56,793 nucleotides of DNA, taken from assembly GCF_044759095.2 (NCBI RefSeq), contig NZ_JBIYSM020000027.1, positions 1-56,793 on the forward strand, written 5' to 3'. A program made the position numbers and the translations under genes. The notes below the pieces were generated by a model that did no database searches, was not told where the DNA came from, and saw only the letters and a list, made by a program, of their open reading frames with translations. This DNA is from JBIYSM02 sp044759095. Its GTDB lineage: Bacteria; Bacillota; Bacilli; Brevibacillales; Brevibacillaceae. Below are positions 1-8,940 of the stretch, piece after piece (positions within the stretch are counted from its first letter, which is position 1; each line of letters opens with the position of its first letter).

Positions 1-26
1 CAATGTGATTATCTCCTGTCCCATGG

Positions 27-77
27 TGACATTTTCATAGAACAGTTACACAGTGACAATATCACAGAACAATAACA
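27..77. repeat. Two imperfect 24-bp direct repeats, IS21-like terminus
   Basis: Two 24-bp units start at 27 and 54, both opening TGACA and carrying AGAACA and a final ACA; they match at 19 of 24 positions with 27-bp periodicity. Multiple spaced direct repeats at the ends are typical of IS21-family elements, so this is probably the end of such an element lying mostly outside the window. The family assignment is an inference from the layout; no transposase is visible here. Confidence 0.4.
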
Positions 78-214
78 TTTTTTCCATCAGACCACTTGAC
101 TGTCTAAAGCGACCACTGTATATTTACTTAAATTGATTTTGAAAGTTAGTGGTTTGATATATCTACGTAAAGCCCAGCCCTTGATACGACAACATTTGAT
201 TTAAGCATTGTTGA

Positions 215-255
215 CAGGGTGGGGGTCGCTGGTTCGAACCCAGTCCGGATCACCA
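215..255 (+). tRNA. 3' fragment of a tRNA gene (probable att site)
   Basis: A T-arm is visible: a 5-bp stem at 228-232 pairing with 240-244 around the 7-base loop TTCGAAC. It is followed by the 7-base 3' acceptor strand CCGGATC, an A discriminator and an encoded CCA ending at 255. The matching 5' acceptor strand, D-arm and anticodon arm are not found upstream, so only the 3' part is present. A tRNA 3' end next to a tyrosine integrase (1057-2235) is the usual picture at an attL/attR site of an integrative element. The isoacceptor cannot be named from this piece. Confidence 0.6.
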
Positions 256-267
256 TAACAGAAACGT

Positions 268-296
268 CAAAAGCCTTGATAATCAAGGCTTTTTTT
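268..296 (+). terminator. Rho-independent terminator after tRNA fragment
   Basis: A perfect 10-bp stem (AAAGCCTTGA at 270-279 pairing with 283-292) closes a 3-base loop and runs into a T tract. It lies 13 bases after the CCA and is probably the native terminator of the tRNA gene, carried with the duplicated 3' end. Confidence 0.8.
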
Positions 297-390
297 GATG
301 TAACAGGCACCTAGAATTTCAATAATACAGGGTGCTTTTCAGATTGTTGTTGACGGATTGTTGACCAAAAATCTCATTTAGGAGGCACAA

Positions 391-1005
391 ATGAAAGACT
401 GGGGCATAAAAATATTGTCAAGTATAGCTACAGGGTTACTTGCAAAAATTTTTCTCCCGATAATAGTTGCATTGCCTCCAGTCGCAGCTACGATTGCATA
501 CTTACAAAACGGAAAATGGGTAATTCCAATGTGGGCATGGATGATTTCTGCTTTCTTATTGGCTTTGGTCGGTATTTCTTGGCTTATTAACAAGCGGGTT
601 AAATCTCTCGAAGAGGAAAATTCTAGTTTGCCTATGTTTGCTGTTGTAAGATCCGTAAGGACATGGACTGACTTAGGTTATGAAGAATTTTTCGGAGTAC
701 GTTGGAGAGTTAGGTTTGTCTCGAATCCTTATTACAATAGAGGATTTTCAGAAGAAACACTTGAAAGCAGCTTAAGTAAAATCGACGTCCAATCACCACC
801 ACTTTGCCCACATTGTGATACCGAACTTTATGAAAAAAGTGATTTCTGGGGCACTCCATTGTGGGGGAAATATATTTGGTATTGTGTTGGATGTGGCTTT
901 AAAGTAAGAAGTAAGCAAAAATTCTATGAAGCTGTCGAAAAGGTTAAGAGAATTGTGAAAGGAAAGGCAAGAAGAGAAGTAATCAAACAACTACAGGATA
1001 ATTAG
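391..1005 (+). CDS. Membrane protein with C-terminal zinc ribbon, unknown function
   Basis: This 204-residue protein is not recognised by name. Residues 9-33 and about 44-66 are hydrophobic and look like two membrane segments. The C-terminal part carries two CxxC pairs (CPHC and CVGC, about 25 residues apart), which suggests a zinc ribbon on a soluble domain. The start is supported by TAGGAGG 6 bases upstream. It is a lone gene between the tRNA fragment and a hairpin shared with the convergent integrase. Small cargo genes of this kind often sit at the att end of integrative elements; the function is unknown. Confidence 0.75.
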   Translation: MKDWGIKILSSIATGLLAKIFLPIIVALPPVAATIAYLQNGKWVIPMWAWMISAFLLALVGISWLINKRVKSLEEENSSLPMFAVVRSVRTWTDLGYEEFFGVRWRVRFVSNPYYNRGFSEETLESSLSKIDVQSPPLCPHCDTELYEKSDFWGTPLWGKYIWYCVGCGFKVRSKQKFYEAVEKVKRIVKGKARREVIKQLQDN

Positions 1006-1007
1006 TA

Positions 1008-1049
1008 AAATGGCAGCCTGAACTAAAATAATGTTCGGGTCTGCCATTT
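1008..1049. terminator. Bidirectional hairpin between convergent genes
   Basis: AAATGGCAG (1008-1016) pairs with CTGCCATTT (1041-1049), with further pairing inside. It lies directly after the stop of the 391-1005 gene and just beyond the end of the integrase gene, so it can serve both strands. Confidence 0.6.
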
Positions 1050-1056
1050 GCTGCGT

Positions 1057-2235
1057 TTAAGCTTTTTTGTTTTTTAAAGGTGTCTCAAAAAGAGAATCGA
1101 AATGCTTTGCCGCTTCCTGGTCGGCAGATCGGAGGGCGTGGCCGTAAATGTTCATCGTGGTCAGGATATTGGCATGCCCAAGACGTTCCCAAATGATCTT
1201 TGCATGAACACCTTTGTTAATCAGCAAGGTTGCTGACGTGTGTCGCAGATCGTGGAAGCGGATATATCGGAGGGCATTACGCTTAATGAATCGGCTCCAC
1301 CACGTTTTAACGCTGGATGGATAAAGCGGTTTGCCGTTGTAAGACGAGAACACAAAAAAGTGTTCTCCGCCTTCCCATAACTCACCGGACTGCATGCGGT
1401 CTTTCACGGATTGTACTTTTAATGCTTTTTCTTCCGGTATTACCGAGGGAGGCATTGCAACTTTACGCACCGAGTTCTTTGTCTTCGGCTCTATAATCTG
1501 GTACCTGATTCCTTTAACAAATGTTAATGACTGTCTTACATCGATCGTTCCAGCTTCAAGGTCTATATGCTTCCATTCCAAACCCAGGAGCCTCACCGCG
1601 ACGTAATCCCGTTGTCAGTGCCAACGTAATCATGACTCGCCGCATTAGTTTTTCTTTCTCTAAAGCTAAAAACAGTTGCTGCACTTCTTCTTCATCGCAT
1701 ACAGACATTTCGGCTTGTTCGACTTTCGGCTTCTTCAACCCTTCCATTGGACGTGTTTTGATAACCTTCCAGTCAACTGCCCTGTTGAATACGTTTTTTA
1801 ATACCCGGTGAATGTATTCGATCATCCCGGATGACAATTTGCCCTCTTTTCCGTCTTTGCGTCCACCGTCTTGCTGTAAGTTCTCCAGAAACGAGACGAT
1901 ATGTAATGGCTTGATTTGATCGAGCCGCAAGTGACCAAATTCCGGGAGCAGTCGTTTGTTTATTTGAATGTCATAGTTTTCCAATGTCTTGGCACTTAAC
2001 TCGCGTTTCGCGTATTTCTCTCGCCATTCCCCCGCAAAGGCTGCAAAGGTCATCTTCTCTGGAGCGATATACTCCCCTGCTTCGACTTCGGTAACGAACT
2101 TGGCCAGTTCCTTCTCTGCTTCCCGTTTTGTTTTGCATTTCACAGTCTTTGTACGCTTAATTCGCTTGCCGTTAGCGTCGTAGCCTGCTTAGACGAGAAG
2201 CCAGGATTTTCACCGCGCTTTTGGATACTTGCCAT
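1057..2235 (-). pseudogene. int: Tyrosine site-specific integrase, frameshifted
   Basis: Phage/ICE-type tyrosine recombinase broken into three reading frames. An ATG at 2235, preceded by GGGAGG, opens MASIQKRGEN; the frame is lost near 2190. The AP2-like/SAM-like N-terminal and core-binding part continues in the 2143-1556 frame to box I (TTGLRRGE), and the frame shifts again near 1595. The catalytic part continues in the 1596-1057 frame with HDLRHTSAT (HxxR) and GHANILTTMNIYGH (H and Tyr). All catalytic residues survive, so decay is recent. Placement beside the tRNA 3' end fits integration at that tRNA. The two lesions make an active enzyme unlikely unless they are sequencing errors. Confidence 0.85.
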
Positions 2236-2252
2236 GTAGTACCTCCCTTTAG

Positions 2253-2546
2253 TTAAGTGAGCTTTTGCACTTGTTTTTTGTTGTTCTTAAAGAAATTTGA
2301 TATGATCTTGTGCAACTCATCGATCGGTTTTTGTTTCAAGACGGCGGAAACGTCCGAGCTCGTTATCTTCCTTCCGTCTATGTGATGACCTTGCTCGTTT
2401 AGCTTCTTTGCAACTGCGGTGACGTTCCCCTCAATTGCGTATTCGTAGATTACTGCGGTCTCAAAGGACGTTACTTTGTAAGATTCCACAAGCTGGACGA
2501 AATGCTGCAATTGAACGAGCTGTTGTTTTGCTTCGACCAATTTCAT
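2253..2546 (-). CDS. Small phage/ICE-type hypothetical protein
   Basis: A 97-residue protein with no recognised domain. The N-terminal third is helical (heptad-like LVEAKQQLVQLQ), the middle reads like a helix-turn-helix (AVAKKLNEQGHHIDGRKITSSDVSAVL), and the end is lysine-rich. The start is supported by AAGGAGG 8 bases before the ATG. It lies upstream of the integrase on the same strand, so it belongs to the same element. A role as a small DNA-binding or replication-linked protein is only a guess from the helix-turn-helix-like stretch. Confidence 0.6.
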   Translation of the reverse strand: MKLVEAKQQLVQLQHFVQLVESYKVTSFETAVIYEYAIEGNVTAVAKKLNEQGHHIDGRKITSSDVSAVLKQKPIDELHKIISNFFKNNKKQVQKLT

Positions 2547-2564
2547 ATAGTGCCTCCTTCATGG

Positions 2565-2640
2565 TTACTCCTTGTGGTTGGAGAACATAAGCCGGAGCAT
2601 GTCCAGAATGCGCTGCCGGTCATCTTGGGAAGCGGGCAGC
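2565..2640 (-). pseudogene. C-terminal remnant, possibly of a phage-type HTH regulator
   Basis: The minus strand encodes LPASQDDRQRILDMLRLMF followed by SNHKE and a TAA at 2567-2565. This resembles the C-terminal tail of XRE-type regulators found near integrases. No start or HTH part is found to the right, so only the tail is left. Identification rests on a short stretch and is tentative. Confidence 0.35.
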
Positions 2641-2868
2641 CCTAGTATATAGTGTTTGGGTGGTCTAAGACAGAAACATGTTCCATCGCCTTCCCACTAA
2701 GGACCTGTTCCCTTTTTGATTGAGATGTAGCGTAATAAAGTTTTCCAGCCTCGATTTTGTATAAATTCCTGCATAAATTCTTCCCAGAAGTCGGACATAA
2801 ATCCCAATCTAAAAAAGGGGATTTGTTCCACTTGTCGAAAAAATGAGTTAGGATTGGGGGTAAATTAC

Positions 2869-3930
2869 ATGAGTGGTTTTATTCAACTGAAAAAGTTTCA
2901 AGAAATTAATCTGAATGATCCATTTTTTGATTCTCTAAAAGCCGATTACCCCGGCTTTGAAGTATGGTTTGTCAAAAAAGCAAGTGAGCAGGCGTATGTT
3001 TATGAAAATGATCAAGGATTCCTAGAAGCGTTCTTATATTTGAAAAAGGAAGAGGGTCCCGTAACTGATATAGTCCCTCCTTTGGACAGTAAAACAAGGG
3101 TAAAGATCGGAACCATGAAGATCAATCCTCACGGTACTAGATTGGGTGAAAGGTTCATTAAAAAAGCATTTGATTATGCGGTGAGTCATGGGCTGGATGA
3201 ACTATATGTGACCGTTTTTCCGAAACATGCTGCCTTGGTCAATCTTTTTAAGAAATATGGCTTCTTGGAGCACGGAAAGAAAGGAATCCCAGGTAAAGAA
3301 GAGCTAGTCTTAAAAAAGTCTTTTAGCCAGCTCACAGGTCATATAGTAATGGATTATCCTATGGTAAATGCAAAAGGGTTAAGTAAGTATCTGTTATCGA
3401 TATATCCGGATTTTCATACACGACTATTCCCTGACTCGATATTAAAAACTGAGAGCTTCAATGTAATTGAGGATGTGTCCCATACGAACAGCATACACAA
3501 GGTATACATATGTAAAATGAACGGGGTTGCGATGCTGAAGCAAGGTGACACTTTAGTAATTTATAGAACGTCAGACATTCCAGGACGAGCTCGGTATAGA
3601 TCTGTAGCCACTTCAATATGCGTTGTAGAAGAAGTGAAAAGCAAACGTGAATTCGCTAATGTACAAGCATATTTGAAATACTGTAGTACGTACAGTGTTT
3701 TCTCCGAAGCTGAATTATTACAGTTTTATTCCCAGTTTAACAATCTCTATGTTATTAAAATGACGTATAATGTTGCATTGAGAAAGAGACTGACAAGGGA
3801 TAGATTAATAACTGAGATTGGTTTAGAAGAAAATACGTATTGGGGCTTCTTGCCACTAACCGACACACAGTTTGAACTGATTCAGCAAAAAGGTGATGTA
3901 TATGAAGGTCTTGTTATCAATAAAGCCTGA
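2869..3930 (+). CDS. GNAT-like acetyltransferase with C-terminal ASCH/PUA-like domain
   Basis: A 353-residue protein. Residues 1-150 look like a GNAT fold: a strand ending in IGTMKINP, then a loop and helix (GTRLGERFIKKAF, about 88-100) where acetyl-CoA would bind, and a late NLFKKYGF motif. Residues 190-320 resemble a PUA/EVE/ASCH beta-barrel (YRTSDIPGRARYRSVATS). The ATG at 2869 has a GGGGG run 8 bases upstream and is preferred over the TTG at 2854. The next gene, a stand-alone ASCH protein, overlaps its 3' end, so the two are probably co-translated. PUA-like folds read modified bases or RNA; acetylation of a nucleic-acid-bound target is inference. Confidence 0.65.
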   Translation: MSGFIQLKKFQEINLNDPFFDSLKADYPGFEVWFVKKASEQAYVYENDQGFLEAFLYLKKEEGPVTDIVPPLDSKTRVKIGTMKINPHGTRLGERFIKKAFDYAVSHGLDELYVTVFPKHAALVNLFKKYGFLEHGKKGIPGKEELVLKKSFSQLTGHIVMDYPMVNAKGLSKYLLSIYPDFHTRLFPDSILKTESFNVIEDVSHTNSIHKVYICKMNGVAMLKQGDTLVIYRTSDIPGRARYRSVATSICVVEEVKSKREFANVQAYLKYCSTYSVFSEAELLQFYSQFNNLYVIKMTYNVALRKRLTRDRLITEIGLEENTYWGFLPLTDTQFELIQQKGDVYEGLVINKA

Positions 3931-4285
3931 GTTTGTAGAGAAAATTTTCAGTGAAGAAAAGAAGTATGAGTTTCGGAAAGTAATCTTTAAAAAAGACATT
4001 GACACGGTGATAATTTACTCGACGATGCCTGAAGGCAAGATTGTCGGGGAGTTTCAGATCGAGGATGTCTTGCATGATGACTTGGAGAGCATTTGGCAAC
4101 AAACTTCACAGTACGCAGGTATATCTTATGATTTCTTTAAGGAGTACTTTAGCAACAAAGAACAAGCGTACGCAATAAAAATAGGGGAAGTGATTAGGTA
4201 CGAAACTCCGATCGATCCCAAGATGGTAGACAAAACATTTATTCCCCCACAATCTTTTTGCTACACAGATAAGGAGTATGCATAG
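3902..4285 (+). CDS. ASCH-domain protein
   Basis: A 127-residue single-domain protein. The opening MKVLLSIKPEFVEKIF followed by KKYEFRK is characteristic of ASCH (ASC-1 homology) proteins, a PUA-related beta-barrel thought to bind RNA or modified nucleotides. The ATG at 3902 is chosen because the family begins exactly there and AAGGTG lies 7 bases upstream; GTG 3893 and ATG 3896 are alternatives. It overlaps the GNAT/ASCH-like gene by 29 bases, which suggests translational coupling. No further gene follows; the next 80 bases enter an IS3 relic. Confidence 0.75.
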   Translation: MKVLLSIKPEFVEKIFSEEKKYEFRKVIFKKDIDTVIIYSTMPEGKIVGEFQIEDVLHDDLESIWQQTSQYAGISYDFFKEYFSNKEQAYAIKIGEVIRYETPIDPKMVDKTFIPPQSFCYTDKEYA

Positions 4286-4297
4286 ACTCTGAAGATC

Positions 4298-4475
4298 ACC
4301 CCTTATAGTAGACATTGGAAAATACCCTTGGATTAACCGAATGGTCTGAAGAAAAAACACCTAGATTACCTGTCGCCTGTACTCCTGGGGTGACAGGTAT
4401 TTAATTTTCCCTGAATACGTTCATTGTTGTAATAATGGATGTATTCATCCACTTTTTCAAGTACCATACCGTTAG
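4298..4475 (-). pseudogene. IS3-family transposase (orfB) C-terminal remnant with IS end
   Basis: Read on the minus strand, 4475-4390 encodes VDEYIHYYNNERIQGK, the hallmark C-terminal motif of IS3/IS150-group orfB. After a frameshift it continues as KYLSPQEYRRQVI to a TAG at 4373-4371. The CTTATAGTAGACATTGG stretch at 4299-4315 resembles an IS3-family terminal repeat. The rest of the element is missing. Confidence 0.7.
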
Positions 4476-5016
4476 GTATATTATTTTCACTGGTGTGAAG
4501 AATTTCCCACCTTTCGTATCCCGGTCGTTACTAAGCAAAAAAATCATGTAATACCGTCTTTGATTTGCCACCTCTAAAAACTTTCGAGCCTAATTGGTAT
4601 CCCACACTTAAACTTCTTTTTTGAATACCTTAGGAGTATCAAAATGGGCTGCCACGTTTTCGGTGAGAAACGACTGGTTAATCAAAGAAAATCGAGGTAG
4701 GTTAAATAACTACCATGAGAAGATGTAACGAAGAACAGCCCTCCCTCCGTTCGCTTTGAAATGAAAAATTGGCGTCCAAAAGTATGCGCACCACTGGTAT
4801 CAAGACCAGTAATAAGCAGCACTTTTGAACGTCATAGCCTATGGTAGTTCAAGTGTATCTCTTTATGCCGTAACTACCAGTTCCGGACCAAAAAATCCAA
4901 TTAATCTTCTATTCCTTACTGTTCAATAAGCGAAATAGCTGATAACTTTTTTTGTGTAATTATTGTAAACTGTTCTTAGTGATTTTTATGGCTCAAAAAG
5001 GGAGAATAAGTACGAA
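4476..5016. other. Gene-free decayed stretch
   Basis: About 540 bases with stop codons in all frames. Short peptides can be read on both strands, but none is recognised. It lies between an IS3 relic and the helicase gene, so it is probably eroded mobile-element DNA; the last 80 bases, which are AT-rich, should contain the helicase promoter, but no convincing -35/-10 pair was found. Confidence 0.4.
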
Positions 5017-8000
5017 ATGGTCAACAAAAAAGGACTACACGAGGAGTTACAGTTACTCAATGTACTATACCCAGAAAATAATAAACGGTATCCAATATCT
5101 CCAAATGAATATTCATATGTACTTACTCATTATATAACTGAGATTGTAGGGTCAGCTCTTAAAGAGTTATCGAAAAAAGAACGATATGAGGAAATGATAC
5201 AATTAGTCTTTAACATAGAAAAACAAATAAAAGACGAAGTAAATGTATTATCACGACCATTAACTAGCATTCATTATCGATTTGATAATGAGTTAATTCC
5301 ACTGATCTATCCCGAATTATTTTTCAGCAAACCCTATCTGGTTACAAATCAGAATAAAAAAGGACAGAACTTTTTTAAGGTACTTAGGACTGAATTATTC
5401 ACTGCGGATCATGTTGACTTTATGGTGAGTTTTATTCGATGGTCTGGCTTACAACTTCTCCTAAGATCATTTGATGAATTGCAAAAGAAAAATAAAGAGG
5501 TACGCATACTTACATCTACATATATGAACATAACTGAGCCAAAAGCATTACGAAGATTGCTAGATTTCAGTAATGTTCAAGTGAAAGTCTTTAATGCCGG
5601 TAATACATCGTTCCATACAAAGGCTTATTTGTTTAGTCGGCTATCTAATATGAATACTGTCATTATAGGTTCTTCCAATTTATCATATTCTGCTATCCAA
5701 CATGGCTATGAATGGAATGTAAAACTACCTGATGCACCTCTTATCCCGATTTATAAAAATGCTGCTCAACTATTCTTAGAACTTTGGAATGACGGAAGAG
5801 CAGTGCCATTGACCGCTGAATTGATAGATGAATATGAAAATGAATTAATGCAATATCAAGGATCGAATAATAAAAATACATATCTAAATCAGCCTAAAGT
5901 TTTTAAGGTGGCAGAGTCATCTGTAACTTATAATACTGAGCAGAAGAGAACCGACTACATAAAGCCAAATTCTATGCAACAGCAGGCCCTTTTAGCCCTA
6001 AAAGAAACACGTGAAAGAGGGAACAAAAAAGGCATAGTAATTGCTGCAACGGGAACAGGCAAAACATACCTTACCGCTTTTGACGTGAAGCAAATGAATG
6101 CGCAAAAAGTACTGTTCATAGCCCATAGAGATGAATTACTCGAAAACGCAAAACAAACGTTTATTTCTGTTTTTGGCTCTGGAGAGATAATGGGAAAAGT
6201 TACGGGGACAATAAAGGAATGGGATAAACCATTTATCTTTTCAACTGTACAAACGTTACATCGGGAAGAATCTTTAAGCAGATTCACTTCATCACATTTT
6301 GATTATATTGTTGTCGATGAATTTCATCACGCTGAAGCGGAAACATACCGTAGAATATTAGATTATTTTCAACCAAAATTTCTACTTGGAGTAACAGCAA
6401 CTCCAGAACGGATGGATGGTCGTGATGTATTAGCCTTATGTGACCATAATGTAGTGTATGAGGTTAGACTACATCAAGCACTGGAAGCTGGGCTGCTAGC
6501 TCCGTTCCACTATTTTGGTTTGGGTGACACGGTTGATTATGAGCAAATTGCCCAACAAAATGGTTACATTGATGAGGAAGCACTTGTTAAAGCACTAAAA
6601 TCAAATGAGCGCGTTGACTACATCATAGAAATGATTGAAAAGTTCGGTTATGACGGGAAGCAAAGAAGAGCACTCGGATTCTGTGCATCTGTTGACCATG
6701 CAATGTTCATGGCAGAGGAATTTAATCGCAGGGGTTATCAATCTGCGTGCTTGACAGGTGCAGATGATCCCTACATACGTAGACAAACCATTGACCGGTT
6801 AGAAGATGAGAATGATCCGTTGGAATTCATCTTTACGGTAAATATCTTTAATGAAGGAATTGACATACCTTCACTAAATCTCGTTCTTTTTTTAAGACCA
6901 ACTGAATCAGCAACAATATTTTTTCAACAATTAGGACGTGGTCTACGTAAATCAAAAGAAAAAGAGTTTGTAACAATACTGGACTTCATTGGGAACTATC
7001 AGCGGTCATTTATTGTACCACTTGCTCTGTCTGGACAAACAAATCACAAGGCATTTGACAGAGATGCCTTGAGAGTCATTGTAGAAACAGAATTTGCGAA
7101 TCTTCCCGACGGATGTTATGTTGAGTTGGAAGAAATATCAAGACAGAAAATTTTAGATAAAATTAAGCAAATTCGCATGGATGACAATCAAATGTTGTCG
7201 GGATTGTATGCAGAATTTCGCAGAGAATTGGGATATTCCCCAGAGATTGAAGATTTTCTATATTCTTCGTCTGCTCCGAGTCTGAATTACTTTATCCAAA
7301 AATACGGTTCTTGGGTCGAGACAAAGAAGAAGATGAATGATACCAATCTTTTCGATGGAAAAATATTAGATACTCCCTATCTACTTCAGATCGTACAACG
7401 ATTAGAACAATCCCTTCCGATCAAGTGGCCTTACGAATTTGCGGTAATTTCATTAGCGAATCAACTTACTCAAGTATCGGTAACGGATGTCATCTTATAT
7501 TTATCTGCAAAATTTGGGATAGAATTAGATATCGAACATCACCAGAGTTACATCATTCGAGCAATGGAACGACTTGCTGCACCTTATAAGAAACAAGAAT
7601 GGGCATTTGGTACATGTACGGGTAATACCTTCATTTTCGATGAGGAATTTAGAAAAACTTGGAATCAGGCCGCATTCCACCAGTACCTGCAAGCAAGAAT
7701 AGAGTATGGAATAGTTGAATTTAGAAGAACGTATAATCCAACTTCCTTCTTTAAGGGGAATCAGAAGGTCCAACTTTATCAAAACTACACAAGAAATGAA
7801 CTGATATATCTGTTTCAATCTAACGCAAAAGAAGGCTCCTGGCGTGAAGGCATAAGCCGCGTAAATAATCACTATTTATTCTTTGTCACTTTAAAGAAAG
7901 ACGAAAATACAGCTGAACACTTAAATTACCACGATTATTTTATTGACAAAAACCATTTTCATTGGCAGAGTGCAAATCAAACGTCTCACACTTCAGAGAG

Positions 8001-8208
8001 AGGACAAGACTATATTCATCATAAAGAACGAGGTTTGCATATTCATCTATTCGTGCGCAAGTTCGATCAAATGCATGGAAAGACACTTCCATTTACGTAT
8101 GTTGGCGAGTTGGACTACGTAAGTAGCGTTGGGGATAAGCCGATGAATATCACCTGGAGGTTGCAAAGTAGTTTGCCGGATGACTTGTATCTCGACTTTG
8201 TCCGATGA
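5017..8208 (+). CDS. PLD-like nuclease/SF2 helicase with DUF3427
   Basis: A 1063-residue defence-type helicase. Residues about 80-270 form a phospholipase-D-like domain with one HKD-type motif (HTKAYLF near 198, then IGSSNLSYSA). Residues 325-660 are an SF2 helicase: Walker A ATGTGKT near 343, DEFHH box near 433, TATPERMDG, and motif VI GRGLRKS. The rest is the DUF3427-type C-terminal half. GGGAG lies 12 bases before the ATG. The downstream NUDIX gene starts 15 bases after the stop, so they form a two-gene operon. Proteins of this architecture are frequent in defence islands; a single PLD motif would require dimerisation for cleavage. A DNA-targeting defence role is inference. Confidence 0.85.
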   Translation: MVNKKGLHEELQLLNVLYPENNKRYPISPNEYSYVLTHYITEIVGSALKELSKKERYEEMIQLVFNIEKQIKDEVNVLSRPLTSIHYRFDNELIPLIYPELFFSKPYLVTNQNKKGQNFFKVLRTELFTADHVDFMVSFIRWSGLQLLLRSFDELQKKNKEVRILTSTYMNITEPKALRRLLDFSNVQVKVFNAGNTSFHTKAYLFSRLSNMNTVIIGSSNLSYSAIQHGYEWNVKLPDAPLIPIYKNAAQLFLELWNDGRAVPLTAELIDEYENELMQYQGSNNKNTYLNQPKVFKVAESSVTYNTEQKRTDYIKPNSMQQQALLALKETRERGNKKGIVIAATGTGKTYLTAFDVKQMNAQKVLFIAHRDELLENAKQTFISVFGSGEIMGKVTGTIKEWDKPFIFSTVQTLHREESLSRFTSSHFDYIVVDEFHHAEAETYRRILDYFQPKFLLGVTATPERMDGRDVLALCDHNVVYEVRLHQALEAGLLAPFHYFGLGDTVDYEQIAQQNGYIDEEALVKALKSNERVDYIIEMIEKFGYDGKQRRALGFCASVDHAMFMAEEFNRRGYQSACLTGADDPYIRRQTIDRLEDENDPLEFIFTVNIFNEGIDIPSLNLVLFLRPTESATIFFQQLGRGLRKSKEKEFVTILDFIGNYQRSFIVPLALSGQTNHKAFDRDALRVIVETEFANLPDGCYVELEEISRQKILDKIKQIRMDDNQMLSGLYAEFRRELGYSPEIEDFLYSSSAPSLNYFIQKYGSWVETKKKMNDTNLFDGKILDTPYLLQIVQRLEQSLPIKWPYEFAVISLANQLTQVSVTDVILYLSAKFGIELDIEHHQSYIIRAMERLAAPYKKQEWAFGTCTGNTFIFDEEFRKTWNQAAFHQYLQARIEYGIVEFRRTYNPTSFFKGNQKVQLYQNYTRNELIYLFQSNAKEGSWREGISRVNNHYLFFVTLKKDENTAEHLNYHDYFIDKNHFHWQSANQTSHTSERGQDYIHHKERGLHIHLFVRKFDQMHGKTLPFTYVGELDYVSSVGDKPMNITWRLQSSLPDDLYLDFVR

Positions 8209-8222
8209 TTAAGGAGGATTGT

Positions 8223-8621
8223 ATGAAGCAAGTGGATGTAGTAGGAGCTGTCATTGTAAATGAAGATCAAAAAATATTATGTGCCCTTCGCTCTCAAAAT
8301 ATGTCTTTACCTGGTATGTGGGAGTTTCCTGGAGGGAAAATCGAGAAGAATGAGTTGCCACAAGAATCCCTTGTTCGTGAGATAAAGGAAGAACTAGGAT
8401 GTGATATTGAAGTTGGAGAACTCATAAGTGACTCGGTTTATGATTACCCAACAGTTAGAGTTAGATTAATTACCTATTTCGCTCAAATCGTTAATGGTGA
8501 ACCCAAAGCAAGTGAACATGCAGAACTAAGATGGGTAGCCCTTAATGAGCTCAAGTCTCTCCATTGGGCCCCTGCGGATCTACCAACAATTGAAGAACTT
8601 TTAAAAGGAGCGGACAGTTAA
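8223..8621 (+). CDS. NUDIX hydrolase, MutT/8-oxo-dGTPase-like
   Basis: A 132-residue NUDIX protein. The Nudix box is complete: GGKIEKNELPQES followed by LVREIKEELG, matching GX5EX7REUXEEXGU. The upstream GMWEFPGGK context is typical of MutT-type (deoxy)nucleoside triphosphate pyrophosphohydrolases. The ATG at 8223 follows AAGGAGG by 5 bases; an in-frame ATG at 8205 overlaps the helicase stop but has no such site. It is the second gene of the helicase operon. It may cleanse or deplete a nucleotide, or regulate the helicase; which is unknown. Confidence 0.85.
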   Translation: MKQVDVVGAVIVNEDQKILCALRSQNMSLPGMWEFPGGKIEKNELPQESLVREIKEELGCDIEVGELISDSVYDYPTVRVRLITYFAQIVNGEPKASEHAELRWVALNELKSLHWAPADLPTIEELLKGADS

Positions 8622-8650
8622 ATTCTGTTAGGAGAATCTTGGTGTTGATC

Positions 8651-8835
8651 ATGACTCAAGTGAATAAGATTTTTGTCCCTTTTGCAAATCTGAAGATCTG
8701 TCCGTCGTGCTAGAAAACGAATAAGCAGCCGTCATTATTGACAAGTACCCTGTGCAGCGAGGGCATCTCCTGATCATCCCAAGTGGCATATTGCTACGTA
8801 TTTTGATGCCACAGATGATGAAATTATGGCAATTG
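8651..8835 (+). pseudogene. HIT-family hydrolase remnant
   Basis: Fragments in shifting frames read CPFC, then AAVIIDKYPVQRGHLLIIP, then HIATYFDATDDEIMA. This is the N-terminal half of a histidine-triad (HIT, Hit/FHIT-like) protein, with a stop in ENE* and a frameshift after IIP. The remainder is cut off by an IS end that begins at 8836. Confidence 0.7.
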
Positions 8836-8892
8836 TCACCGCCGGGATATAATTGACCCAGGTTCGCCGGAAAGAAAATGACCCACCCTTAG
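8836..8892 (+). mobile_element. 57-bp IS21-like terminal fragment, copy 1
   Basis: This 57-bp segment is identical to 30234-30290 and in the same orientation. It contains repeated TGACCCA/CGCCGG blocks. Its outermost bases GTCACCGCCG resemble the outermost bases GTCAACGCCG of the opposite-type end at 29771-29830, as expected for two ends of one IS family. At the second copy the start of an istA-like gene follows. Here the element is truncated and abuts IS3 debris. Confidence 0.65.
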
Positions 8893-8940
8893 TGGTCAAG
8901 ACCCCATATTGTAGACACTAAGAAAACGCCCGGCCGTTAG

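Noticed and set aside
4952..5137. 61-codon frame overlapping the helicase start
   Set aside because: It overlaps the well-supported helicase gene in another frame and has no ribosome site.
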